This document shows positions 47,880 to 59,516 of a stretch of 64,000 bases of DNA, in pieces; within the stretch, counting starts at the first letter, position 1, and every line of letters begins with the position of its first letter. The notes below the pieces were generated by a model, which saw only the letters and a list, made by a program, of their open reading frames with translations, did not search any database and was not told where the DNA came from. The DNA is taken from contig JBAIAA010000433.1 in NCBI GenBank assembly GCA_037893245.1, forward strand, positions 1,240,001 to 1,304,000, in the 5' to 3' direction. The DNA comes from Crossaster papposus. Taxonomy: Eukaryota; Echinodermata; Asteroidea; Velatida; Solasteridae. The translations under genes were made by a program, and so were the position numbers.

Positions 47880-50800
47880 ATGGCGTCAACGCACCGCGCA
47901 CCGAAGCAGTGGTGCTTGAGCAAGGTAGAAACAGTAAATACTTTCGAGAACTGGCGGCAAAACCTTCAATATACACTCTCACTTGATTCCAACTTTGCTC
48001 CATTCTTAGTGGAGGGCTGTCAGTGGGGGAAGAAAGCTAAAACGGCCCCCCTACGAGGTTTCCAGGACGACAATGACACAGTCCCAGTGGACAAACGCAA
48101 AACTGCTCAGCAAAAAGTAACTATGCTTGAGCTAATGTTGGGGCAAATCGCCAATTATTGCCCCGTGATAGCCAGAAATACCATTATCAAAAACTCAACC
48201 TCAGTACAGACCATATGGCAAGTCATACGCCTACACTTTGGTTTTCAATCAACTGGCGCCCACTTCATTGACTTTTCTGACATCCACCTCCGCCCTGATG
48301 AGCGACCAGAAGACCTGTATCAGCGCCTCATGGCATTTGCAGAGGACAATTTACTCCGCTCGGACAGCGGAATTTCCCATTATGGCCAGCCAGTTACTGA
48401 GGATGAGGAACTGTCTCCCTCCCTAGAGAACTTTATCGTCCTAACATGGTTGAGACTGATACATACCAGTCTGCCAAAGTTAGTGAAGCAGCGATACGGT
48501 ACAGAGCTCCGGTCACGCACACTCGCCTCCATCAAGCCTGAGATATCACAAGCCCTTGATTCGCTCCTGGAGGAAGTTCATGCCTCCGATGACGCGAAGG
48601 CAATGCGTACAGCAACCTCACGCCCTCCCCCTTCACGCCCGTCTTTCGGCTCGCAACCCAGGTCCGAACTACGTCAACCACAACGACGCCCCTCTCGCCC
48701 CTCAAAGTCATGCCCCATCTGCAAACAGGTGGGACGGAACAGTTCCAATCACTTCCTGAGCGAGTGCCCTCACCTCCCCGAGCAGGACCGACGCTTTATC
48801 CTGAAAGCCCGTCAAATCGCTAACATCCTGGACAACAGCCCAGAAGACGAGCCCCAAGAAGTCAATGAGGATGAGGAGAGCCCTGACACGAACGACAGGG
48901 ACAATCCCTCCGCCTTCAGAGTCCAGACACGACATTCCCCGTACTTGGACACGTTTTGTGGCCATCACACCATCCGCATAACCATTGATAGTGAAGCCAC
49001 AGGAAACATGATCCGTTCCTCCACTGCGAAGCGCCTAGGGGCTACAATAAAGGAGAGCTCCCAGTCTGCACATCAAGCGGATGGCTCATCCCCACTCACG
49101 GTAATGGGCGAGACACGCCTCACACTCTCCCGTGATGGCCGTGAGTTCTGCTTCGAAGCCCTAGTTATCGAGAACCTCGATGTCGACGCACTTGGTGGTA
49201 CACCTTTTATGGAGACAAATGATTTGGCCGTTCGACCAGCCAAGCGCCTCATCTCCCTCGCTGATGGAACCACCTTCCTCTACGGCTCACCCACAGACCA
49301 ACCCAGGCCTCATAGCGTCCGCCGTGCACATGTACTTCGTGCCCCTGCCAGCTCCACCACTGTCTGGCCAGGAGAATTCATTGAGGTACCACTCCCCAAG
49401 GACATATCATCATCCGACAGCACTTTCTTCCTTGAGCCCCACACTGATTTATCTAGCACTAATCTGGCTGACCCTGCTCAACTCTGGCCTCCCCCGGACA
49501 TTATTGACAGCGTGGCAGGGAAGATACGCATTCCGAACTTGACTACGGAGCCACGTGTACTGAAACGACATGAACACTTCTGTCAAGTCCGCCCTGTGTT
49601 CGTACCCACCCCACCCCACGACAAAACAGGTGAGCGCAGTACTACCCAGAGCTGCCCAGAAAGGCAACTGCCCCGGCTGGCCCCACACTCCAAACTAGTC
49701 TCCCTTGATCCAGACAACATACTTCCTAACGAAACGAGAGCCGCTTTCCAGTCCCTCAACCAGGAGTTTGATGAGGTTTTCAACCCAGTATTCAATAGTT
49801 ACAATGGCAGTGCTGGACACTTTGAAGCCGTTGTCAACATGGGCCCCGTCCAGCCCCCACAGCGCAAGGGGCGCCTCCCACAGTATTCGAAGGACAAACT
49901 GCAGGAGCTTCAACAAAAATTTGACGATCTTGAACAGAAGGGTGTTTTTGCACGTCCAGAGGACGTCGGCATTACAGTCGAATACCTCAACCCCTCCTTT
50001 CTCGTCAAGAAGTCAAATGCTGGCTTTTGATTAGTCACAGCCTTCGCCGATGTTGGTCGCTATAGCAAGCCACAGCCTGCCCTCATGCCTGATGTCAACT
50101 CCACCCTGCGACAAATCGCACAGTGGAAACACATTATTGCCACTGACCTGACCAGCGCCTTCTACCAAATCCCCCTATCTCGCGACTCCATGAAGTACTG
50201 CGGAGTCCGCGGAGTCCGCGTCTACACCAGGTCAGCAATGGGCATGCCAGGCTCAGAAACTGCACTTGAGGAGCTCATGTGCCGCGTGCTGGGTGACCTG
50301 CTGAAGGAGGGCATAGTAGCCAAGATCGCGGATGACCTGTATTGCGGTGGCAACACTCACAATGAACTGTTGCATAATTGGAGGCGGGTCCTGCATACCC
50401 TGTACAAATGCGATCTTCGCCTCTCTGCCTAAAAGACCGTCATCTGCCCAAAGACGACCACCATACTGGGATGGGTTTGGTCTCTGGGAACGCTCCGTGC
50501 AAGTCCTCATCGCGTCGCGACCCTTGCATCATGCTCCATCCCTGAGAAAGTTGCAGGCCTGCGTTCTTTCATCGGGGCATACAAGGTCCTTGCCCGCGTC
50601 CTTCCCAACTGTGCCTCCATCATATCACCCCTAGATAGCGTCGTGGCTGGACGTCAATCGGTTGATCGCCTTCAATGGACTGACGACACTCGCACCGCCT
50701 TCTTCAATGCTCAGGCTTCCCTCTCTAAAGCTCGTATAGTCACTTTACTTCGCCCAGATGACCAGTTATGGATTGTAACAGACGGAGCTGTCAAGAATCA

Positions 50801-52739
50801 TGGCATTGGTGCAACTATGTATGTCGCTCGCCATGGTACGCTGCTCCTTGCCGGCTTCTTCAGTGCCAAACTCCGTGGGCGTCAGCCGACTTGGCTCCCG
50901 TGTGAAGTAGAGGCCCTGGCAATTGCTGCTGCCACTAAGCACTTCAGCCCATACATCATCCAGTCTACACACAAAACATCCATCCTCACCGACAGCAAAC
51001 CCTGTGTTCAAGCTTTTGAGAAGTTATGCCGTGGGAAATTTTCCGCTAGCCCCCGCGTATCCACATTTCTGTCGACTGTCAGCCGCTTTCAAGCCACAGT
51101 CCGCCATCTCGCAGGGTCAGCAAATATCCCATCAGACTTCGCCAGTCGGAATGCCCCAGAGTGCACTGACTCTGCTTGTCAAATCTGCTCGTTCGTTAAG
51201 CATACAGAGGATTCCGTCGTCCAGCGCATCTCTACACAGGACATTGTCACTGGCAAGGTGAAGCTGCCATTCACCAGTCGATCAGCCTGGGCAAACTTGC
51301 AGGCAGAGTGCCCAGATTTGCGCCGTACGCATGATCATCTTCTGCAAGGCACTCGTCCCTCCAAAAAGGTCACCAATGCCAAAGATGTCAAACGATACCT
51401 CAACGTCGCCACCATCGCCAAAGATGGCCTCCTGATCGTTCGCAGAGATGAGCCACTTGCCCCCACAAGGGAGTGCATTGTAGTGCCACGACAGGTTATG
51501 GATGGCCTTTTCACTGCCCTTCACATCCAGCTCAACCATCCATCATGCCACCAACTCAAGTGCGTTGTCCATCGCTACTTCTACGCCCTCGACATGGACA
51601 AGTCCATTGAGAAAATCCCGTCTAGTTGCCACCAATGCGCTGCTCTCCGCAATGCTCCCACTACCGTAAAGCCCAAAACCACCGAAGATCCACCAGATGC
51701 TGTCGGCATATCCTTCGCGGCCGATGTTATCAAACGAAGTCGTCAGCTCATTCTTGTTGTGCGTGAGAGTGTCACGTCTTTCACAGCCACATGCTTCATA
51801 GAGGATGAACGACACACCACCCTTCGGGACGCACTTATTCGCCTTGGCATTGAGTTACGCCCACTTGATGGACCCCCAGCTGTGATCCGTACTTACCCAG
51901 CACCAGGCTTCAAGTCCCTTGTGACTGACGAGCTTCTGCAACAGCACAGGTTGACCATAGAAATTGGCCGCATCAAGAATGTCAACAAGAATCCAGTTGC
52001 CGAAAAAGCTGTGCGAGAGCTGGAAGACGAGCTCCTGCGCCAAGATCCCATGGGTGGCGCCGTAACACCGCTGACTCTTGCGTTAGCCACATCTTGCCTG
52101 AATTCCCGCATACGCTCCCGTGGTCTGTCCGCTCGCGAGATGTGGTATCAACGGGATCAGTTCACAAACAACCAGATTCCCATCACCGACCGACAGTTGA
52201 TTTTTGACCAGCACGACCTTCGCAATGCTAATCACCCCTACAGTGAAAAGTCAAAGACACCATCAGGCAGAATTGCATCTGACACTATTGTTACCATCGG
52301 GGACTTAGTATACCTCCATAGTGATCGCAACAAAACAAAAGGACGAAGCCGCTACCTTGTGACAGCCATTGATGGGTTGTGGTGCAGTGTCCGTAAATTC
52401 ATCGGGAACCAACTCCGCAGCACATCCTACCGCGTTAAACGCTCAGAGTGTTTCAAGGTACCTTCCCACTCTGATACCGACCCACCATTTCCATCAGAAC
52501 GGCCCGATTATCATGACAGCGCTGATGAAGCAGACCCTGACGTAGCACCAGCTCCACCCACACCACCTGCCATACCAATCATACTCTCGACACCAGCTGA
52601 GCAAGCTACTGGATCCCCCTCTCTGGAAGCCAAGTATGCACAACAAGTAGCAGAGGTACCTATTCACGTGTCGCCTGCTCCACAGCCCACGATTCCTGCA
52701 GACAGCCCTGAAGACATGAGCATCTCGTGCCCACGCTGA
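47880..52739 (+). pseudogene. Gag-Pol polyprotein of the LTR element, two stop codons
   Basis: A single frame of 1,619 codons from ATG at 47,880, interrupted by TGA at 50,028-50,030 and TAA at 50,430-50,432. In order: gag (residues 1-270); a zinc-finger-like CPIC...H...C at about 278-297; protease near residue 370 with DSEATGN where DSG or DTG is expected; RT with [11 protein letters not shown] (motif A) and IADDLYCGG near residue 815; RNase H with [12 protein letters not shown] near 966; integrase with an HHCC zinc region near 1,215-1,250, FAADVI (first Asp, about 1,280), YPAPGF (about 1,337) where the second Asp should be, and NPVAEKAV, whose Glu lies exactly 35 residues further. [14 protein letters not shown] and a Pro-rich tail follow. 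It is inactive. The clade is uncertain beyond Ty3/Gypsy-like. Confidence 0.85.
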
Positions 52740-53101
52740 CACGCTCACCCGCAAGACGCTCATCCCGCTTACGCAGACCACCCACATACCTTGATGACTA
52801 CTTGATTGACACTGATCCGTGACTGTGTGAACATTTGTAGTGTTTAGGACCAGATATATAATGCCTTCCTATGGAGTGGAACATTTGGGGCAGAATAATC
52901 CCCAGGGCTGGAGGGCAGTCTACCCCTATGAAGGCCCATTTTTCATTCCTTATGTAGCATTACATTCCATTTTGATATAACATGTTTAGCTTTTGTTTCG
53001 TGTTTCAATTGAGTACTGCAGCAACAACAAGCCATATCCTTCGTTCTTCCAATATATTTTCTGTAGAAGAGACTCATTGTTTTGGTTCTTTGTTTTGTTT
53101 C

Positions 53102-53119
53102 GAAAGAGAAAAAAAGAGG
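53102..53119 (+). promoter_or_regulatory. Polypurine tract of the LTR element
   Basis: An almost pure purine run (GAAAGAGAAAAAAAGAGG) ends three bases before the 3' LTR, the place where plus-strand priming occurs in LTR elements. Confidence 0.7.
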
Positions 53120-53122
53120 TCA

Positions 53123-53305
53123 CGCCAGTAGTAATGATTACGCCCTCTTGCGTTCGTGACCCTCGACCCTTCTGTCTTCGTTCTATCGTTTATCGCTCAA
53201 TGTGCGTTCTCGTCTTAGCTCATTAAAGTCTCCCATTATACCCGATAAGTCGATTACAGTTGTGGTTATTGTGTGTGTTGGATTGAACCCTTGTCCTTAC
53301 TGGCG
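53123..53305 (+). repeat. 3' LTR, 183 bp
   Basis: Same length and ends (CGCCAGTA...TACTGGCG) as the 5' LTR. Only a couple of substitutions are visible, for example GACCCTCGACC here versus GACCTTCGACC in the 5' copy, and TCGTCTTAGC versus TCGCCTTAGC. This suggests recent insertion. Confidence 0.85.
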
Positions 53306-53585
53306 CTCAACTTTTATTTGAATAAAATGGTATTTTGTAGTAGACCGAGTTACTGGCCTCTTGTTATCGCTTTTTTAACATTTGGGCATTATCTTGCGCT
53401 ATAGAGGCCGAGCCAGGAGAATATTGAAATCCGATCAGCTCTAGAAAGTGGTTCAAAATGTCGCCAAAATCCACACAAATACTTAACAAAATACCTCTAA
53501 ATCGTCTAAATAACCTTCCATATGTGTCCAAGCTGAGTTAACGAACTTCTAAGGTATTCACGATCAATTCTTGTCCTGCAAATCA
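53306..53585. other. Short non-coding interval
   Basis: Begins with an AATAAA-containing stretch (TTTGAATAAAATGG). Nothing else recognised. Confidence 0.4.
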
Positions 53586-53900
53586 AGGAAATTCGACGCC
53601 AGTTTTCCAGCGCGTACTGAACTTTTGCATGGCCGCCATTTTTGTGATTGCCTGTGACGTCACTGCCAAAGTGCATGCCGACCGTACCACTATACGCGGG
53701 GGTGCTCTCCGATGTCACAGGTCGGAGTATCGCGTTGCGCGCGCGATACAATGACCTGTGACCCCCGCGTATAATGGTACGGACGGCACGCACTTTGGCA
53801 GTGACGTCACAGAATACCCACAATGCTCGGTTTGCTCATCACAAAAATGGCGGCCATGCAAAAGTTCAGTACGCGCTGGAAAACTGGCGTCGAATTTCCT
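53586..53900. mobile_element. 315-bp foldback element with long inverted arms
   Basis: The left arm starts AGGAAATTCGACGCCAG and the right arm is its reverse complement, ending CGTCGAATTTCCT. Complementarity runs about 150 bp per arm, including CATGGCCGCCATTTTTGTGA and CTGTGACGTCACTGCCAAAG. The right arm has about 25 extra bases near 53,815-53,840. The tip near 53,735 is rich in GCGC. No flanking target duplication was identified. The short open frames inside it are by-products. Confidence 0.8.
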
Positions 53901-56130
53901 AAAATGGACTTTTAGGACATGTTTATGATGTTTTTGCTTTCTGAGGGCTAATGAAGGCACTGCTGGTTAAAGTTAGTGACCTCAGTATATGGAAATATTT
54001 CATTTAATTGTATTAAAAAGTAATTATTGTGTGTTTTTTTAATGTCAGGATCTCTCATCAGTGAAACAGCAGCATGTTTGTCAGACGATACTGGTATGTG
54101 CTGTATTTGTTTTGAAAAAGTATCCCAGTAGCCTACACTACTTATTCGCCAGTGAAGTGATGAAGTAATCGAGGTCAAATATCTGCGTTGTCACAGCAAC
54201 CGGATTCTGCTGCACCAAGCAATTTTTCACTGTTGTGTAACGCTACGTGAATCACTAAATATCATTCCCTCTTTTGCGCTACAATGGATACATTAGCCAA
54301 TCAGAATGCACCGTTCATACGAGCGATGAATACCCATTTCACGTGGCAGGGGACAAGCTGATGTACCATGACTTTAAGTTTTCCTGAAATAACAGACTCA
54401 TTGGAAGTATTACGCGTGCGTCAGAGCCTTAGGATAGTGATCGGTCACATTAGAGGGTTCTACCAATGATAGGGAAGATGAGTCCGATTTTCACAAGTCT
54501 GATTTTCATATGACACTGGCTGTACTCAACTAAATGCTAGCACCAGTGAACGCTAAGAAGTACGAATCTGTTTACATTTATTCTTCGGCCAGTTTTTCAC
54601 TTCAGGACAAACATTAAGATATATTTCACAATTCTATAATGCCAAGGAGATTTTTGTCATTAACAACTAAATGAGTTTCAACGGATGTTTCGATATCCGT
54701 GTATAGTCTGTGGCGATCCGGTTGCTACGTGTGAAGCGTGATCAATGGCCTGAGGGAATGTGCGGTGACCCGAATCAACATTACGTAACACTTCGCTGGC
54801 GTATAACAGTATCGCTGATACGTGAAGCTCTTTCCTTTTTTTAGCAGAACTCAATTTGATTTTACAATGACTAATTTTATCATTAATTTCCCGGTACCTA
54901 CTATAGACCATGGGATGAACATGAAATAGGCATTCACATTTTAAGAATTGTGACCCCCCTCTAGAAGCTACCTGATATTTTCCAGAAATACAAATATGAT
55001 CCTATTGAATTAGAATATCAGGTTCGCCAGAGAAAAAAATTGCACATTAATTAGGCTTAACCAATTAAAATATCAAGCTTGAAAATAGCGCCCTCTGTTG
55101 GTCACTTCGGGAGAGGTGTGTACAAAACCTATGAGGAATTGAAATGTACACAAACAAATGGCAGGGGGCGATTTGAGCTCGTCTGGACTGTTTTTGTTTT
55201 CCCGATTTCCTGTATATTCTTTATTTAAAGAAATATTCCTAAACCAAGATTGTTATAGTTTTTTTCATGTTGTTAATAGTTCAGTTTTTGTTTTCATAGT
55301 TTCTTTTCATTTTATCAACCGAATGTTTGTATCTTGCCTGTGTTTCTTTTTAATTTTGGGACTCCCCCCCAAAAAAAAATGAAAAAAAGAAACAGTTATA
55401 AGAACAATGACAAATATTTATTATACATTATTGCAAATGTTCACAATAAAATAAACGAGACACTTGTTTTGATTAAATACAAATTTTGTATCATTATTTT
55501 CTTAACAATATGAGAACTTCATCAAATACCTTTTTAGAATGGTATACTTTTAAACGCCACGTGATTGACAATCTTCAACCAATTGTTATCCTGAAAGATA
55601 CAGCAATATTGATTATTGCTTTGTAAGTTATATCTGTGCAGTAATTGTAATTCAATGATATTTTAAAGTTACAACAGATTTGTGTAGATAATTATGCTTA
55701 AATGAGTTACAGGTAAACCAGCACATCAGCTTCCATCAATGTGAGCATGTGCTTTGTTTCAACGTCTGAAATTCATTTTAAAATTTTGTTATGATGCTTC
55801 AGTAAACAAAATTATAACTGCATTTATATACCTGTAAAAACAAAAGGATTATCTTAATCTGAGGTGAAATTGAAGGAGTGATAATTAAAATACGAAATTA
55901 TGTGTCGCGATAAGTAATTGTTTTTGAGGGCAAGACTTTCACTTTTACGACACTGAAAATTAGTGCCATTTTACTTATGTAAATCTTCTCAAGTTTTTTA
56001 ATTTACATACTCCCATAAAACATGCTATGGAATAAGATAAGGCAGGTAAATTAAACCAATTTTCATTGGATGAGCTTCTCCATTCTTTAAATGACAGTTG
56101 ATAATCTTGCTGCACAGTGTCATCATTTGC
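53901..56130. other. Long AT-rich interval without recognised genes
   Basis: No coding sequence with family features. Contains T-rich and A-rich runs (for example 55,366-55,389) and assorted short ATG frames that resemble nothing known. It would be intronic if the Myb/SANT gene spans the region. Confidence 0.45.
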
Positions 56131-56137
56131 TCCCTGG

Positions 56138-57240
56138 CTACTTTGGTGTACTTTGATTACATGTACGGTGGTATTTTACCTCTATTGCTACTACATGTAG
56201 ATCCCTATCCTGAATATCAAGTAACAGTAGCTCATCCTGCCTAATATTTGCTGCTTTAAGCAATTTCCCATCCTGCATTGTTTCGCAATTAACTAGCCGT
56301 TGCACATTACGCCTGTGCGTGCGTTTTTCTTTGTTAGTATATATCTTTACAAATGATGCACTGAACAGGCAAGACATGTTTTCTGCCTGGAAGAGGTTGC
56401 ACGTGTTGGTCACCAGAAGTTAAGGAACGCAGACCAGCTTGAACAAAGGTCCCCCATCTTGTTTGTCTGCCGTTTTCTTCTTCAGCAGCTGAAAAATAAC
56501 AACATATTAAATAAATAAACTACAGCAAGCTCTAGTTTTAACTTGTTATCTATTTATCCACTCCCACAAAAAAAACATCTACATGTACTTCATCTAAAAC
56601 CTCCAATGAAAGTGGTTAAGAATATATTTTTGTTGCCTTTAACTACAAAGTAGTATGCATGTTTTTCTATTATTGTATACTATTTTATTTCCCCCCCCCC
56701 CCCAAATTTTGTTTATGAATCCTCAGTTAATTTAAAGTTAGGATACATCATTGGCAATTGTTTGAATTACAATGTATCAGAAATTGGTAACAAAAATGGG
56801 GGGGGGGGGGGGGGGGGGGGGGGCAGTTGTTGTCTTTTCTTTCGCGATCACCCGAAGACTATATTGAATTTGTGGTAATAAAATGCAAATGTTTGAACAA
56901 TTATGGGATATCTAGCGCAATCATTTTGCTGGATGCCTAGTATCATTATTTACTTTCCAATAAGTAAAATATTTTCCTAATAATTTAGTAGTAAATATTT
57001 TTGATATCTGAAAATGGTGTATCCTTCCTCAAGTCCTATATTTATATTTGAATCTATTTATATTTACATACAAATTACATTATAAAGCAGATGCCAAATG
57101 CTATTTTGTGCTGTTTTATTTATATAAGGGATTTTACTACCTTGTTCTATTTCTCTCTGGTCTTCCATTTTTTGTCTGTCTTCAGCCCGTTTGACTTGCA
57201 GAAGTGGTGGAGATGATCCCTCGGATTGTCGCTGTGTCTC
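56138..57240 (-). pseudogene. Spliced CxxC...HxxxC protein fragment, minus strand, frameshifted
   Basis: Two exons. The upstream exon is 57,240-57,141 (100 bp), with a TTCTGTAG acceptor and a GTAGTA donor; it reads ETQRQSEGSSPPLLQVKRAE and then Lys/Glu-rich residues. The next exon starts at 56,488 after a TTATTTTTCAG acceptor, and the phases agree. It reads TRWGTFVQAGLRSL, then VQCIICK, and hits a stop. In the next frame the domain continues: THRRNVQRLVNCETMQDGKL, ANIRQDELLLLDIQDRDLHV, EVKYHRTC. One frameshift therefore lies at about 56,345, either real or an assembly indel. The CxxC...RQD...HxxxC layout is shared with the exon at 25.9 kb. The function is unknown. No initiating exon was found. 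Confidence 0.6.
56691..56823. repeat. Homopolymer C13 and G26 runs
   Basis: A run of 13 C at 56,691-56,703 and a run of 26 G at 56,798-56,823 lie about 95 bp apart. They could form G-quadruplexes, and such lengths are prone to sequencing error. Confidence 0.9.
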
Positions 57241-57242
57241 CT

Positions 57243-57800
57243 ACAGAATAAAATTAAAAACGTTTAGTACAAACTTGGCCCAATGCTCAACGTAACAGTA
57301 AAACACCAAGAACTGGGATTAGTTTCATACTCGGCCACCACCACATTTTATAAAACAATAAATAATAAATTCCTAAAAAGGCTTGAAAAAGTGGCGACAT
57401 TTATTTATTTAGCCTTTAACAAAACTTTTGGGGAGTTTTAATTTATGAAATAAAATGCGGTGGCCAAATACGGAGTTCTTTCCCCATAGAAAAAAAGACA
57501 CTATTTAGTAAGGGACATTGTCTTTGTTGTACACAGGGGTTAAGAACCCAGCATCAGTCCCCGCTTTGCATAGAATAAATACAAATTAAAACTAGACATG
57601 TGTTTGTGGACAAACACAGAGCTGTTTCGATTGTCTTACTTTCAATATGTGTGTGTGGTGGTCTATGTGTGTGCCAAGTCTGAAGTCGATTGGATTTACA
57701 CAAGTGCCAAAGATATATTAGTTGAAAAAAACGTGTACAAATCCTATGGGGAAAATTGTACCTTAGACCTATGAAAAACATACTGCTGCTGAGATACAAT
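57243..57800. other. Non-coding interval
   Basis: AT-rich. A small imperfect inverted similarity concerning GGCCACC and GGTGGCC motifs (57,334 and 57,460) is visible. No gene recognised. Confidence 0.4.
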
Positions 57801-58330
57801 TTATAATGTTTTAATGCAGGGTCAAAGACCTTTGACCCTCAGAAAGGGAATTTCCCCTCCTTCTTTGCTCTTGGAATAAATAATAACCCCCATTCCCGCC
57901 ACAATAAGTTGAAATTAGCCTCTTAGATTTGTTTTTGTTCATGGTAATTTTCCTGTTATTTTACTAATATGACATTTTAGTAATACGTCTATTTTTGACC
58001 TTTGCCCTTTTTCTGTAAGGGGCCAGTAGTTATTCTATGTCATCTTCTTTCATAATCCTGTGCATTTTGACACCAATATCATCTATATACTATATTTTGT
58101 TGCTATAAATATGACATTTTAGTAATAAAATTGTTTTGTGACCTTTGACCTCATTTTCGGAGGTCAGGATTTGGTCCCAAGGGTCAATAATTATTTGATG
58201 TCATCTTCTATTGTAATTCTGTGCATTTTGACACCCAGATCATCTATATACCATATTTTGTTGCTAAAATATAATTTTTAGTGATTTGGGCAGGGGTCAA
58301 TGACCTTTGACCTCTAATAAACAAAATCAC
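57800..58330. repeat. Diverged ~161-bp repeat with TGACCTTTGACC motifs
   Basis: GTCATCTTCT...TGTGCATTTTGACACC...ATCATCTATATAC...ATATTTTGTTGCTA starts at 58,039 and again at 58,200. A partial earlier copy (ATGACATTTTAGTAAT) lies at 57,968. TGACCTTTGACCT, the exact DR1 nuclear-receptor half-site arrangement, occurs at about 58,139 and 58,309, with a near match at 57,828. Confidence 0.7.
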
Positions 58331-58639
58331 CAACCCCTATCTCTCCTTCCTTTTTGTTGGTAGTTGTCCATACCCATACCTACCCAAATCAGTTGAAATT
58401 AGCTTCTTTTAAATTTGTTCACAGATGAACCTTAAGTTAGGGATACTATATATGCACACTGCGAGAAACGATTGAAATCAACCAAAATCCTACAATGTTC
58501 ATCGTGCATAAGTACCAGTGCATGCGGTCGCATGATGTTTGCAAGTACAAACGCCCAATTATTCTGCGCGTGCGCATAATAACCGACAACAAAAACCTAG
58601 CTTGCTGGAAATAAAAATCAGGTCAAAATGTATGACCGG

Positions 58640-59510
58640 TCGTGAAATTGGATGTCAATATTTACGTAGATATTCAAGATTTTTGAGGCAAGTCGTGAAA
58701 TTTGTTGCGAATATCGACGTCAAATTTGACGTCAATATTCGCGACTTTTTGGGAAACTCTTGAAATTTGACGTCAATATTGATGTCAATGTTCGCGACCT
58801 TGGGAAAAGTCGTGAAATTTGACGTCAATATTTACGACGATATTCAAGACTTTGGGAGCAAGTCGTAAAATTTGTTGCGAATATCGACGTCAAATTTGAC
58901 GTAAATATTCGCGACTTTCGGAGAAACTCTTAAAATTTGACGTCAATATTGATGTCAATATTGGTGTCAATATTGATGTCAATATTCGCGACTTTGGAGA
59001 AAGTCTTGAAATTTGACGTCAATATTGACGTCAATATTAGCAACTTTTCGGGGAAAGTCATAACATTTGACGTCAATATTGACGTCAATATTCGCGACTT
59101 TGGAAAAAGTCGTAACATTTGTTGCAAATATTGATGTCAATATTCACACTCTGTGTAGTCCCTCCAAGGCCACCATAATTATGGCTTAAAGGTCACAAAA
59201 CACAACATTTCATATACAAATCACACGGTGACGTCATCACGACATCATCAAAAACTGCTCCTTAAAGGCGACGTCACATGTTCCACAATGTTGTCATCAT
59301 GACGTCACCTACATTTCGTCTATAACACATCCCAGAATACCTGTATTGACCCCAATCGGACATTTATCTATTTACGTAGATATTCAAGATTTTGGAGGTA
59401 ATTGTCGTGAAATTTGTTGCGAATATCGACGTCAAATTTGACGTCAATATTCGCGACTTTTTGGGAAACTCTTGAAATTTGACGTCAATATTGACGTCAA
59501 TATTGACCTT
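58640..59510. repeat. TGACGTCAATATT-rich repeat field
   Basis: A 12-bp unit GACGTCAATATT is repeated singly or in tandem, embedded in longer alternating blocks with CGCGACTTTNGG and GAAATTTGTTGCGAATATCG. The blocks fall at 58,640-59,150 and 59,365-59,510. Between them (59,150-59,365) is sequence with further TGACGTCA sites (about 59,231 and 59,299). I count roughly a dozen exact TGACGTCA (CRE/ATF-type) palindromes. Open frames across it encode only FDVNIDVNI-like repeats and are not genes. Confidence 0.85.
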
Positions 59511-59516
59511 CGGGAC

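Larger units (their letters stand above)
47524..53305 (+). mobile_element. LTR retrotransposon, Ty3/Gypsy-like, 5.8 kb
   Basis: Bounded by two 183-bp direct repeats with a few differences. A primer-binding-type TGG begins immediately after the 5' LTR (47,707, TGGTGGCAGCG) and a purine tract (53,102-53,119) precedes the 3' LTR. Internal order: gag, protease, RT, RNase H, integrase. Both flanks show CTC next to the LTR (47,521-47,523 and 53,306-53,308), a possible but short target duplication. It lies between candidate exons of the Myb/SANT-like gene. Confidence 0.9.

Noticed and set aside
53506..53960. Short minus-strand frames of 80-105 codons
   Set aside because: They fall within the arms of the foldback element and have no protein features.
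58930..59134. Frames rich in FDVNIDVNI on both strands
   Set aside because: They are translations of the GACGTCAATATT repeat; its 12-bp period keeps frames open.
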